Source: Iris pallida (lineage: Eukaryota > Streptophyta > Magnoliopsida > Asparagales > Iridaceae). Taken from it: a stretch of DNA of 64,000 bases. The stretch spans positions 13,580,539 to 13,644,538 of the forward strand of contig JANAVB010003400.1 in NCBI GenBank assembly GCA_029216955.1, written 5' to 3'. The position numbers were made by a program, and so were the translations under genes. Positions 1 through 10,899 of this stretch are shown here, in pieces; the stretch's first letter is position 1; each line of letters starts with the position of its first letter. The notes under the pieces were generated by a model, which made no database searches, was not told the origin of the DNA, and saw nothing but the letters and a program-made list of their open reading frames with translations.

Positions 1-20
1 TGGTAGTCAAAGTTTCTTAC

Positions 21-162
21 AATGCTAAGTGCACCAACACGTTCCCCATAAAGACCCATATTTTTCGCATAGCTTTGAGCTGCAAGGCATTCACAACCAT
101 CCGCAACAAACATGCGAACAGATTGCATCTTCATCCAAACCTCTACTAGCAAAGCCCTAGTC
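21..162 (-). pseudogene. Aspartate aminotransferase exon remnant
   Basis: On the reverse strand this stretch encodes the active-site exon of a plant pyridoxal-phosphate aspartate aminotransferase. The readable peptide runs SVRMFVADG, then [20 protein letters not shown], which includes the SxxK lysine that binds the cofactor. A GTAAGA splice donor follows directly at 20 down to 12. Upstream, GFAS and LDEDA are recognisable but lie in a different frame, because two bases appear to be missing between EDA and the QSV block near position 122. A TAG lies at 157-159, although splicing at the AG of that TAG would remove it. The enzyme interconverts aspartate and 2-oxoglutarate with oxaloacetate and glutamate. 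I see no other aminotransferase exon in the window; further exons could lie left of position 1. A gene fragment or pseudogene is most likely. Confidence 0.62.
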
Positions 163-1004
163 CTATTGTAATTATAGTACATATCATGCGTTATTCAAAG
201 AAGACTTCTTTTATTAAACTAGCAGATGAACAACAAAAATTTACATGTAAGCTGCTAAGCATGTATGTCCACTGCATATTAACAACAACCTCAGCACCCA
301 GTATAACTCACAACAGGTGAGAACTAAACTTCAGTGTGCATGGTCCTCATGAAAACTAAAACTATGCATACCATCCAAAAGAAAAACCACAAAAAAAATA
401 TTACACGAGCTGCACCTTTGTTCCATTCTACTTTGATAGTTGAACCACCTCAGCTCTTCGTGGCTTATATTTTTTGTAATTTGTTAAGACACACTGAAGC
501 ACTGGAGTAGCTGGCTTACAGAAGGTTTCACCAGCTTCAGTTTTTGGCATATACAATGTCATACTTTTGTAAATCCTTGTTGGATGCCAAAGTGCAATTC
601 TCCAATCGACGACCAACCAGATGCAGATGTCCTAGTCTGAGTACTTACTCAAAATTACAAAGTAATAGTTAGCCAAAAGGGGGCATAAAACAAGAAATTC
701 TGTAGCATAAGGTAGATCTATGGTGATGGTGCTGATGCTGATGCAAAACTATTCATTCTATCTACTTGGATTTGCTTTGTTATGGGGGATATCACTTTTA
801 GTATGCTTTCTAGTGACAAGAGCCAGATAAAATTGTTGGATAATCAGATTAAAGCTATTTAGCAAGGCCATATTTATGTTGATGCTATTAGTGCACATTG
901 ACCATCATGCACATCAGTATAAGAATAAAGGTAATTAGAACCATGTATAGATGTTGGTAACAGTTAAGATGGGATATCTCCTAGAATCAGTACGTGGGTT
1001 GTAA
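163..1004. other. Unassigned sequence, possibly intronic
   Basis: If the aminotransferase exon is genuine, 163 to about 420 reads as T-rich intron on the reverse strand. A 62-codon reverse-strand frame at 428-616 is open, but I recognise no domain in it and see no good splice sites around it. The remainder to 1004 shows no coding, RNA or transposon signal I can support. Confidence 0.3.
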
Positions 1005-1031
1005 GGGGGGGGGGGGGGGGGGGGGGGGGGG
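1005..1031. repeat. Homopolymer run of 27 G
   Basis: An uninterrupted run of 27 G residues. Runs this long are rare in plant nuclear DNA. It could form a G-quadruplex, mark a recombination point, or be a sequencing or assembly artefact. Confidence 0.9.
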
Positions 1032-1085
1032 CTTTGGAAAAAATTTAATGCCACATAGGAATGACAAAATTTTATTCAAAAGTTC

Positions 1086-1324
1086 TTCTCCAATGCAATT
1101 GCCAAGTCAATTGTGAAGCTTATGTGGCAAAAATTAAAGAAGACATTGTGAAGTTGATTGTCTTGTTCTAGACAATGCACTTGACAATGTATTCTCTTCC
1201 ATGTCATCAATTATCAATAAAAAATATTAGAAAAAAGAAAGAAGATGAGTAGTTGTCTTAAAAGTTGCCTTGGAAGTTGGAAAAATAATTTTTATTGTCT
1301 CCTCAATACTTTTGCATTGGAGAG
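1086..1324. mobile_element. MITE-like element with short terminal inverted repeats
   Basis: TTCTCCAATGCAA near 1086-1098 is mirrored by TTGCATTGGAGA near 1312-1323, bounding about 240 bp of AT-rich non-coding DNA. The stretch to about 1456 repeats motifs such as GCCACATA and ends in TTGGAGATGCTCTTA, a terminus common among plant MITEs, so two small elements may be nested. I could not identify target duplications, so the superfamily is open. Confidence 0.4.
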
Positions 1325-1490
1325 AGTTTTTCTATCTCATTGTCTTTTGAGATATAATTTTGCCACATAAACAAGACATTGTCTTGTGGCTCATGCCACA
1401 TAGGAGCCACCTAAGACTCACAACACTTAACAAGACAATAGGGTTGGAGATGCTCTTAGAAGGGGATTTGATTGGGTCGAAAAAAATTTC

Positions 1491-1742
1491 AACCAAGCCA
1501 AACAGAGATAGCGGGCTAAAATACGACAATTTTGGTTTTTATTATTTTATAACATTCAAATATAAAATTGTTATAAAAGGACGCAGTATATGTAACATTT
1601 TTATATAAAAGTATTATAATAGGCCAGAAACTCTTTTAAACCATCATATAACGAGGCTTTTATGGATCTTCGTAACATTTTTTTACAAAATGTTATAATA
1701 ACATTTTTGCAAGCGTAATAAAAGAGTTATTTTCTTGTAGTG
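1491..1742. mobile_element. Non-autonomous CACTA-type fragment (one terminus)
   Basis: The sequence ends at 1742 in CTTGTAGTG preceded by TTTT, which reads CACTACAAGAAAA on the reverse strand, the typical terminus of plant En/Spm (CACTA) elements. Inside it, short motifs around GTAACATTTTT and TGTTATAA recur as subterminal repeats do. No matching CACTA end is visible to the left, so this is a fragment or one end of a deleted element. It abuts the gypsy leader remnant that begins at 1743. Confidence 0.5.
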
Positions 1743-2572
1743 AAAGGATGAGAAGCAATGACACGGAAAAGCAAAAGAGAATAGTTGAGTGCAAATTCGA
1801 AGCCCAAGAATGATAAAGGAATTCTAAAAGAATTGTAAAAGTTGTTGTGGGTTGAAAAACCTAAGAGTCAATCGTATTCATTCGGTACAGTAACGTAACT
1901 GAAACGGCTAACTCAACCTGTATGGGCCACCAAAAAAACATATAACGTCCTAGTATCAAAATTCATTGGACCATAATACGTATCAAGTGGACTACATCCC
2001 TACTTGGTAAGTACAAGCTGTTTAGAAGTCCAGTCTAATTATAACTAGCAAGTCCAACTATATCTCAATCCATAAAATAGTAACATGAATAGCGAACCAG
2101 GTGCACAATAGTTGATCAAATCATAATACACTAAGTCTAGAATAGATAAATAATTAGATTGGATTCCCAATAACACATATATCAAGATCAAGCTAGAAGA
2201 AAGATGAAGCCTGTAAAATACTAGGCTACAATAGCAGCATGTGTCAATTTAGGAAAAATATAAAATAATAAAGAATATGATGACAGTATCAACTAATTAT
2301 ACTAGACATCCTTGAGAAACAACCACCAACAACCCTTCTATTCTAGCAGATCTGCAAAACCTAGAGAGATCACCAGCTCCTCGGGAAACAAAACAAGATA
2401 CGTAATAACATGTCGAATATAGTAGTAAATAAACATTCAACTGAAAGGAAAAGAAATAACACAATGAAGGGACACGTCTAAAAAGGTGGCATACCATAGA
2501 GAAGTATGGTACTAGAGTTGGCTAACAATCAATCAAAAAATCCTATAGAGAGTAACACATACATGATACTCT

Positions 2573-2780
2573 CAATCTATAGTATATCTCAATTGTAGTT
2601 CAATGGAAGTAACTCCAAATCGAGAACGGTCAAGTAGCCAATGCTAGTATCAATCTTCTCTCTTAAAGGAATACAAAGGCAAAGTAAAATCCTATAGACT
2701 GTAGTACAATATAGATACTTCCAATCTATAGTATATCTCAATTGTAGTTCAATGCAAGTAACTCCCAATCGAGAATGGTC
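2573..2780. repeat. Direct duplication within family 4 LTR
   Basis: A block of about 58 bp containing AATCTATAGTATATCTCAAT and then GTAGTTCAATG, AAGTAACTCC and AATCGAGAA occurs at 2573-2630 and again at 2721-2780. The reverse complement of the same doublet lies at about 49246-49460 in the LTR of the 46745 element, so the duplication predates both copies. Confidence 0.75.
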
Positions 2781-3264
2781 ATGTCATTTCAACTCAGGTC
2801 AAATCCAAGTCAATCAATCAATGTCAGGTCAAGTCAAGAAAATGTGGCATAGAATTGACAACTCTGTCATAAGATACTGGTGAACACGAAGAAGACTAAT
2901 AACAGGTAATAAAAATAACGAACATCCTATACATGCACGTAAATCTACAAAAATAGGTAAACTAGTAAATGATAAACCAAGTACGAATATGAGAAGCATG
3001 TAACCATATAACAAAATTAATACAATAGAAAAAGAAACAGGTAGATACTGTACAAGTTGACAAGGTATACTTACATGTAGCCTCCAATGATACATACAAC
3101 GGTCCTACTCCAGTATCCTCGGGTACACCATCATTAACTCCTAGGATAAATCAATCTACCAAATAAATAACACGTCGATGTCAAACTCATACTATTTATA
3201 TAATTATACCATGTATTGCCTTAACTTAATAAATTCTAACTAAACTAGTCCTTAACCATATTTA

Positions 3265-3323
3265 TAGACCAATAATATATATATATATATAATATATTAA
3301 TATCTATATATATAGATACATAT

Positions 3324-3356
<33 letters not shown>

Positions 3357-3596
3357 TATTGGTCTATAATATGGTTAAGGAAAATATATATATATATATA
3401 TAATATATAATGTATATAATATATATATATATATGTAATATTATATATATATAATATATATATATTATTTACATTAACTACCTGACTCAATCTAAGGTAT
3501 AACATTAAATCTTCCCACAAAATAGTATTTTAATAACATAAAAATATAATATAATTCTAAAAAAATAATTATATATAAATATAAAATATAAATAAT

Positions 3597-3643
<47 letters not shown>

Positions 3644-3813
3644 TAATTATATATAATTTTATATATATATATAATATATATAATATAATATAGATATATA
3701 GATATATATATATATATAATATATATATATATATATTTTTATATAAAAAATATATATATATATATATATATAAATTATATATATATATATAAAAATTATA
3801 TATATATATAATT

Positions 3814-3882
<69 letters not shown>

Positions 3883-3895
3883 TATATATACTATA
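3265..3895. repeat. AT-dinucleotide satellite tract
   Basis: Long TA runs broken by short A/T interruptions fill most of this interval. Frames through it are meaningless. A non-AT segment at 3473-3571 recurs at 3902-3994, which suggests expansion or duplication of the tract. Confidence 0.9.
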
Positions 3896-3994
3896 GTAGT
3901 CACATTAACTACCTGACTCAATCTAACGTATATAGCATTAAATCTTCCCACAAAATAATATTTTAATAACATAAAAATATAATATTTAATTCTG
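3473..3994. repeat. Pair of direct repeats flanking AT tract
   Basis: About 95 bp starting ACATTAACTACCTGACTCAA and ending in an AATAACATAAAAATATAAT-like stretch is present at 3473-3571 and at 3902-3994 with a few differences. The copies flank the second half of the AT tract. Confidence 0.8.
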
Positions 3995-5639
3995 AAAAAA
4001 TAGTTAGAAATGTATAATAATATTTAGTGTATTCTATTCATAGAAAAAATGGGTACCAATGTCTCATATTGATCCGTCATCAATATTCATTGACTTGGTT
4101 CATATTTTGTTCCCAAAATAATAATTTCTTAAAATATATTAATTCTTAAAATCACTAATAAATAGGTAAAAATATAATTTTCATATGAAAATATGCAAAA
4201 AATTAATTTAGATAAGTCTAATTAAGTTCCAAGTCGATTAGACATGAGGATCCTAGGTTTTTCCATGAGCCGACAACAATACGACAAGTTCAAATTTTAT
4301 TAAAATATTAATCTTAGTTTGTCACGCCCCAGAACCAGAATACTGGAGAGCGGGGGCAGACATAGCCAGCTACGTATATTGAAATGGATTCCATCTCGCT
4401 ATACGGTCACGGCTGTCTAGGATACATGAGGGTTTATCTACAAGCCAACAGTCTCTTAAGGTCATGAACAAGCCTAGTGTCTCAATCACAAGCAAGTAAG
4501 TAATGTTACAAGATGTATGATCATTAAATATACAATAGTAAGGCGTCCCAAACATTACATATTCAGCTGATCATGAAGCTAGTCATTACAAAATGTTAGG
4601 ACTAGCAAGAGTTTAGTCATACATGATCAACCCTAGGATCTGTTAATCATGTTACAGCCCGTAGGCAGACAGTAAGTAAGTGCAATCGAGCTAAACAGGT
4701 GCTCGTCGGCTAAACGCCTCAAAAGAATATTTTTACAATAGAGCGAGAGAGCCAAAAATAACCCACTCGTTGCCAGGGTTCCGTCTAGTAGCCACCATCT
4801 GGCTGGGAGGTCGGTAGATCCTCTGGAGTTGCTCCGAAATCTGGCCACACAAAACCAGCTGGGTCAGACCCCAGAAGGAGCAAGTGCCACAAAGGAAGCT
4901 TCACTTAAGAACTAAAACCAGCAATCAGCACAGGAATATAAATATAAATAAAATAAGGACTGGAATAAAAGGAAACATATCAGGATGATATACGACGAGA
5001 TAACCATGGAACTATTCAGATAGCCAGGTTACAACCCGTAACCAAACAAGGACCGGGGTTGTAACCCTTCGTCTGAACAGAGCTTGGTTTCTCACCATTT
5101 ATCGGTAAAATAAATACAAGAATTCTGGTCACTCAATAGTCTGGAACAGGGTCAGGGCAAGACTAGACTGGTTAGACTACATCCAATCACTTCACGGCCA
5201 AGCAAGAATTACGGCTTGATACTTTAACTAACTAGGGTTGTCACATGCCTAATTACTAACAAGATCCAGTGAGATTATTCCACAGCCACAAGCCCTGCAG
5301 ACCATCCAGGTCACCCAGGTCGAGAGATTAGGGTTGAATTCAGGTGGGTACATCGTCCAGGAAACGCATGTACCCTTAAGCAGTTTGAAGGGTGCAACAC
5401 ATGACAGTGTGCTGGAAATGTGCCCTACTCGACGGCAGGCTACAGATCTCAAGCGCGTCCAGGTAACGGGATTGCCTGTAGCTGGAAAATCTCTTCATGA
5501 CTAATGTATTAATCTAGTTGTTAACCTTAGTCCATTTTAGTAGGTACTCCTGACCGTGGTACTCAGGAGTCCCCTCCTAGACATGATGCAAGACAGGACT
5601 GGATTATTTGTACAAGCACAATCGCCTACGGTGTCCAGG

Positions 5640-5820
5640 TTATTCATACAGGTCATGTCGTGTCAGGTAGCCGTCGCAACAGCTTATCAAGATATAACAT
5701 GTCAGGTTTATCATGTCAAGTGTACTTGTCAGGGAGTGCGCCACGACGGGCCACTATCAGGTCATGTCAGGTCATTATGTCAAGAGTGCACCATCACGGG
5801 TCACTATCATGTCAGGCTCA
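5640..5820. repeat. GTCA-rich degenerate repeats in LTR
   Basis: Recurrent CATGTCAGG, CATGTCAAG and CACGACGGGCCACTATCA-like blocks. The same block type recurs at 13370-13530 in the partner LTR, and in more copies in the LTRs of element 2 (30530-30890 and 44160-44520). Confidence 0.7.
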
Positions 5821-5939
5821 GTTATCATTTCCAAACATATTAAACAAATCCATGATTATCAAGTTCATGACAAAAGGCGTAAGGATATAAAATGGACGTT
5901 AAATATCTAATAAAATATCAATATACAGGGCTATAGAAG

Positions 5940-6390
5940 ATCAAGGGTAATCAGGCTACGCTCAGGTCAACATACGCTCGGGCTAGCGTACGCTCAGGTC
6001 TGCGTACCAAAGGATCCATACACTTCCAATGGGAAGCGTACGCAAGGGTCAGCGTACACAAGGGCACGCTCAAGCTACAGGTCAGCGTACGCTCAAGCTA
6101 GCGTACGCTCAAGACTGCGTACGCTCGAGCTAGCGTACGAAAGGGGCCAGCGTACGCCTTGCTCGCTTAAGCTAGCGTACCAAGGCACGCGTACGCTCAA
6201 GCTAGCGTACGCTCAAGACATGCTGCCAACAGACAGCGTATCAAGGCTAGCGTACGCTCGCTAAAGAGCAGCGTACACAAGTCAGCGTACGCTCGCTAAA
6301 GAGCAGCGTACACAAGTCAGCGTACGCTCGCTAAAGAGCAGCGTACACAAGTCAGCGTACGCTCGCTAAAGAGCAGCGTACACTCAGTGG
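5940..6390. repeat. GCGTACGC minisatellite in element 1 3' LTR
   Basis: Irregular 15-20 bp units built on AGCGTACGCTCAAGCT pass into a regular 35-bp unit (GCTCGCTAAAGAGCAGCGTA followed by CACAAGTCAGCGTAC), present four times from about 6250. GCGTACGC is self-complementary, so each unit can form a small hairpin. Confidence 0.88.
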
Positions 6391-7049
6391 CGTAAGCTAA
6401 AAATCTAGCTCACTGTTCACTGTCTTCTCCAAATGGCAAGAACAGCAAGAACTCTAAAGTTGAATCTAAGCTTCAATTGTCCAAATCTTGGTCAAAACAA
6501 GTCCGAATCCAACTTTCTAAAGGTCAAAATTGGGTAGAATGGAATTCTCTAAAATATGGAACCATCAAAACTTGAAAACAAGCAAGTTTGACAGATCAAA
6601 ACACCAAAAATCCGAAAATAGCAAAACTCTAGATCTACAAGAATTAAAGCCTCAAAATGGAAAATGACAAGTTCTAATGTGGTTTAGAATCATGAGGAGA
6701 AGCTAATGAAACCATCAAAAGGAGTTCTCTTGTGGAAGCAAGTTGCACTTGCCTATGGTGTTCTTGGTTGGTGGAGAAGAGTAATGGGGGGAAGGAGAAG
6801 TAAATGAGAATTATGGAGGAGAGAGAAGGTTGGTGGGGATAATAAAGAGGGGGTTGTGGTGGAAATGAAGGAGAAGCATAGGCTAAGGTATTCCACCCTT
6901 GGCCCATGATGAACCAAGCATTGGGCCGGCCGAACCAAGCCAACCCAAACCGAGAGTAAACAAGCCAAGCTAAACCAAGGAGATATGCAATTACAAGATA
7001 AAATACGTATACGTATTTCAAATACGTAATACGAACAACAGGCATTACA

Positions 7050-7083
7050 ACTCTACCCACCTTAAAAGAATTCCGTCCTCGGA
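7050..7083 (-). promoter_or_regulatory. Element 1 polypurine tract
   Basis: Directly inside the 3' LTR, the reverse strand reads GAATTCTTTTAAGGTGGGTA then GAGT, ending at the LTR. This is the expected position and composition of the plus-strand DNA primer. The same sequence flanks element 2 at 41153-41186. Confidence 0.8.
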
Positions 7084-7206
7084 ATTTAATTAAGAGGCTA
7101 GAGGGACAAGAACAAGCTACACTATTCACAGGTAATTATACTAGGCAATCAATCAATCATGCAAGCAAGGAATTGATGGCATGAGGCATAAGAATGACAT
7201 TATACC

Positions 7207-8700
7207 TCACGAGTCAAACAAGTCGGGATATCGTGATCGGATATCATCCTCACGCTCCCACATTGACTCCCCCAAAGAGTGATGACCCCAAGCAACTCGG
7301 ACTAACTTGATAGTCTTGTTCTTGAGGATCTTCTCTCTTCGATCCAATATAGACACAGGCCTCTCCTCATACGAAAGGTTGGTACCAACAACCAATTCTG
7401 AATGATCCAGGATGTGGCTCGGGTCCGGGATATACCGTCGTAATTGGGATACATGGAACACGTCATGCACCTCGCTTAGCGACGGTGGAAGAGCGAGACG
7501 ATAGGATACATCTCCTACTCGCTCCAGAATGTCGAACGGCCCTATATACCTAGGACTAAGTTTTCCCCGTACGTCGAAACGAATGACGCCACGGTTAGAC
7601 GAAATCCTCAGGAATACATGATCGCCGACCGAGAACTCGAGAGGACGCCGATGAGAATCGGCCCAATGGCGCTGGCGATCTTGGGCAACTCGAAGATGAT
7701 CTCTGACTCGCCTGACCACTTCAACTGTCTGGGCAATCATTTCTGGACCAAGCATCTGCCTCTCTCCAATATCATCCCAGGCTAACGGGGATCTGCACTT
7801 CCTGCCATACAGTGTCTCGAACGGTGCCATCTGGATACTGGCCTGGAAAATGTTATTGTACGAGAATTCCACCAGGTACAAATGATCTTTCCATGAACCA
7901 CCAAAGTCAAGTATGCAAGACCGCAACATGTCTTCAAGAGTCTGGATCGTGCGCTCCGACTGGCCATCTGTCTGCGGGTGATATGCTGAACTGAACTGGA
8001 GATGAGTCCCCAAAATCTCTTGTAAGCTACGCCAAAAGTACGACATAAACCTTGAATCTCGGTCCGAGGTGATACTGACTGGCACTCCGTACAATCTGAC
8101 AATCTGCCTGAGGTACATCTCTGCTAGCTGAGCCGTCGACTGACCAACTCTGAACGGGAGAAAGTGTGCTACCTTCGTGAGCCGGTCAACTATAACCCAA
8201 ATAGCATCTCTACCAGCTGGAGATCTAGGTAATCCAGTCACGAAATCTATGGTCACATGCTCCCACTTCCATTCTGGAATCGGTAAGGGCTGAAGAAGTC
8301 CAGCCGGTCTCTGATGTTCGGCCTTAACCTGTTGGCAAACCAAACACCGAGAGAAAAACCGAGCTATCTCCCGCTTCATGCCATTCCACCAGAAGTGCTG
8401 ACGGATATCACGGTACATCTTCGTACTGCCAGGATGGATAGAATACTGAAAACTGTGCGCCTCTGACATGATCTCCTGTCTGATATCTCTAATGGGTACA
8501 CAAAGACGCTTACCATGCCTAAGTGTACCATCCTCATGAATACATAACTCTGGTCTTCGTCCTGCTTCACACTCTGCTCTGAGTCGCTGAAGCTTGGAAT
8601 CTGCCGACTGCGCCATCCGGATCCTCTCGACTATAGTGGACTGAACTCGCATACTGGACATCAACGCCACACTGGAAGAGAAAACAACTTCAATACCCAT
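7207..8700 (-). CDS. Gypsy integrase with chromodomain
   Basis: An open frame of 497 codons carrying the integrase part of pol. Residues 82, 89, 119 and 122 form the HHCC zinc-binding domain (SIHPGSTKMY, then CLVCQ). The catalytic triad is D152, D213 and E249, with the 35-residue D-E spacing typical of integrases. The GKLSPRYIGPF region follows, and a chromodomain-like tail (ILDRREK, VRVAW, WERED) occupies about 450-497. Integrase inserts the cDNA into host chromatin; chromodomains in this clade are thought to target heterochromatin. The first methionine is not the true start: in the intact element this is part of a polyprotein, and RNase H lies directly upstream in another frame. This is the only intact catalytic domain left in element 1. 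Confidence 0.92.
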   Translation of the reverse strand: MGIEVVFSSSVALMSSMRVQSTIVERIRMAQSADSKLQRLRAECEAGRRPELCIHEDGTLRHGKRLCVPIRDIRQEIMSEAHSFQYSIHPGSTKMYRDIRQHFWWNGMKREIARFFSRCLVCQQVKAEHQRPAGLLQPLPIPEWKWEHVTIDFVTGLPRSPAGRDAIWVIVDRLTKVAHFLPFRVGQSTAQLAEMYLRQIVRLYGVPVSITSDRDSRFMSYFWRSLQEILGTHLQFSSAYHPQTDGQSERTIQTLEDMLRSCILDFGGSWKDHLYLVEFSYNNIFQASIQMAPFETLYGRKCRSPLAWDDIGERQMLGPEMIAQTVEVVRRVRDHLRVAQDRQRHWADSHRRPLEFSVGDHVFLRISSNRGVIRFDVRGKLSPRYIGPFDILERVGDVSYRLALPPSLSEVHDVFHVSQLRRYIPDPSHILDHSELVVGTNLSYEERPVSILDRREKILKNKTIKLVRVAWGHHSLGESMWEREDDIRSRYPDLFDS

Positions 8701-10003
8701 CTTCTGAAGATCTGCTAACAGCTCTGGTTGCGCTGTTAGGAATAAGCTCCGGCTCTTCTGCTCAATGCATCTGCTACGACATTGGCCTTCCCAGGATGAT
8801 ACTGCAAGCTGATATCATAATCCACAAGAAGCTCCAGCCACCTCCTCTGACGCATATAGATCCTTCTGGGTGAAAACATACTTCAGGCTCTTGTGGTCGG
8901 TGAAAATCTTACCCTATCTCCGTACAAGTAGTGCCTCCACAACTTAAGTGCAAACACCACTCCTGCCAGCTCCAAGTCATGGGTTGGGTAATTTCTCTCA
9001 TGATCACGAAGTTGTCGTGACGCATAAGCTATCACCTTCCCATGCTGCATCAGAACACATCCTAAACCTCTGCCTGAAGCATCACAGTATACTAAAAATC
9101 CTCCGGTTCCATCTGGAAGCGTGAGAATAGGAGCTGTTATCAGGCCTCGCTTCAACTGCTCAAAAGAACTCTGACATTCTGCTGTCCAAGCAAACTGCGC
9201 ATCCTTACGGGTCAACTGCGTCAATGGCGCTGAAATCCGAGCAAAGTCTGAAACAAATCGCCGGTAATAGCCAGCCAATCCGAGGAAACTACGAACTTCT
9301 GCAACTGTGCTGGGTACTGGCCATGACTCAATAGCTACAATCTTCTGGGGATCCACTTCTACTCCTCCTCGAGTGATGATATAACCCAAGTACGAAATGC
9401 GATCGAGCCAGAACTCGCATTTACTAAACTTGGCATATAACTGGTGCTCTCTGAGGATCTGAAGAACTATACGGAGATGCTGCTGATGCTCCGCCTCACT
9501 CTTACTGTAGACCAGAATGTCATCCAAGAACACAATCACAAACTGATCCAAGTAAGGCATGAAGATGCGATTCATGAGGTCCATGAATACGGCCGGCGCA
9601 TTGGTTGCTCCAAAAGGCATAACAAGGAATTCCCAATGCCTATATCACGATCTAAAAGCTGTCTTCGGGATGTCCTGCTCTCTGACCTGATCTGATGATA
9701 ACCTGAGCGTAAATCAATCTTCGAGAATACTGATGCCCCCTTGAGTTGATCAAACAAGTCATCTATCCTCGGAAGAGGGTATCTGTTCTTGATTGTCACT
9801 GAGTTCAAGGTACGATAATCAACACATAACCTGGACGTACCATCCTTCTTTTTCACAAGAAGCATCGGGGCTCCCCAAGGCGATCCACTAGCACGAATGA
9901 ATCCCTTGGTTCTGAGTTCTTCAATCATCTTATACAATATCTCCAACTCTGACGGCGGCATCCTATAGACTCTCTCTGATATTGGGGTTGTCCCGGGAAT
10001 CAA
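8701..10003 (-). pseudogene. Element 1 reverse transcriptase and RNase H, frameshifted
   Basis: The N-terminal RT part is at 9572-10003 ([31 protein letters not shown]). It shifts frame near 9690 into 8883-9620, which has [13 protein letters not shown], the active-site box FLDD in [11 protein letters not shown], and the start of RNase H ([14 protein letters not shown]). Another frameshift near 8910 carries the rest of RNase H ([13 protein letters not shown]) into a third frame up to the integrase. The intact protein would copy the element RNA and remove the template. At least two single-base shifts disable it. Confidence 0.9.
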
Positions 10004-10005
10004 GT

Positions 10006-10884
10006 CTATAGTGAACTCGATCTCCGCTCCGGAGGCATACCTGGAAGTTCTTCTGGGAAAACATCTGGAAACTCATCCACTATCCTGGGCAACTGAACGG
10101 CTGCTACTGCCATCCGTAATATCGGAGGAGAAGGCTCAACCTCGCCTCGAGAGAAAGAAAACTCTGGCTCTCCTGGAATGCTAAAAACAATCCTACCAAT
10201 ATGGAAGTCTATCCTAGCATACTGGTTCCTCAACCAATCCATCCCTAAGACCACATTATAATCGGCCATCGGGAATTCTATCAATCTAGCGGGGAATTCC
10301 CTACCGCTAACTACGATCCGACACGAGAAAAATACTCTATCTACTCCCACAAGTTCGTTACCAGTAAGTATATTGAGCCTTACTGATAATGACTCGGGCT
10401 CCAATCCTACCCGTGTCGCGAATCGTGCAGACATAAAAGAATGCGATGCACCAGAATCAAATAAAGCTGAAGCTGGAAAGGAGTTGACGAGAATAGTACC
10501 TGCCACTACCTCACCTGGTGCCAATCCTTCCTCTACGGTCATCACCATAGCCTGACCGTGCCCTCGGGGTACTGGTCCCCTCTGCTGAAACCCTCGCTGC
10601 CTACTCTGACTCAAGGCCTGGGCTTGCGCATACTGCTGGGGGCTCTGCTGCTGAAACGCCTGGGACTGAGGCGGCAAGGGCCTCGCCAATGGATATTGCT
10701 GCTGCTGCTGGACCGGTGCGGGTCCTCTAACCGAAGAACTAGAAAGGTTGGACGAGGATGAACCACCCCTGTTCGGGCAGGATCTAACCCTATGGTCTGG
10801 TGCTCCACAAGCCAGACACAATCCCTGTGCCCTACGATATTCTGCCACCACATGGCCTGGCTTTCCACAATGAGAACAACCCAC
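10006..10884 (-). pseudogene. Element 1 gag zinc knuckles and aspartic protease
   Basis: A 292-codon open stretch. Two CCHC knuckles come first (CSHCGKPGHVVAEY, where the last C is replaced by Y, and CLACGAPDHRVRSC), then a Q/P/S-rich linker, then the retroviral-type aspartic protease with LFDSGASHSF and GMDWL. The knuckles bind element RNA; the protease cleaves the polyprotein. A frameshift near 10030 separates it from RT. Upstream, the stop at 10900 looks like a CAG-to-TAG change that cuts it off from the capsid part of gag. Confidence 0.88.
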
Positions 10885-10899
10885 TGCGGAAGATTGCTT

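Larger units (their letters stand above)
1743..4319 (-). mobile_element. Family 4 gypsy remnant: leader plus partial LTR
   Basis: Read on the reverse strand, 1943 down to 1743 matches the leader that follows the 5' LTR of the element at 46745-51105: the shared TTTTTTTGG and GGCCCAT block, then a GTTACGTTACTG-like stretch, then TTTTCCGTGTCATTG. The LTR portion therefore begins near 1944 and runs to at least 3130, with recognisable matches to 48850-49460. From about 3250 it is swamped by TA repeats. Element 1 inserted at 4320 and interrupts the rest. No coding sequence remains. Confidence 0.6.
4320..7049 (-). repeat. Element 1 3' LTR
   Basis: 2,730 bp. This is the downstream LTR of the reverse-strand element. 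It matches 12039-14792 closely by eye, with scattered substitutions and small indels; the largest length difference is in the 35-bp tandem array (four units here, five in the other LTR). Confidence 0.93.

Noticed and set aside
6674..7129. 151-codon reverse frame, with a relative at 14459-14818
   Set aside because: Sits at the U3 edge of both LTRs of element 1. No conserved domain, and the two copies differ by frameshifts.
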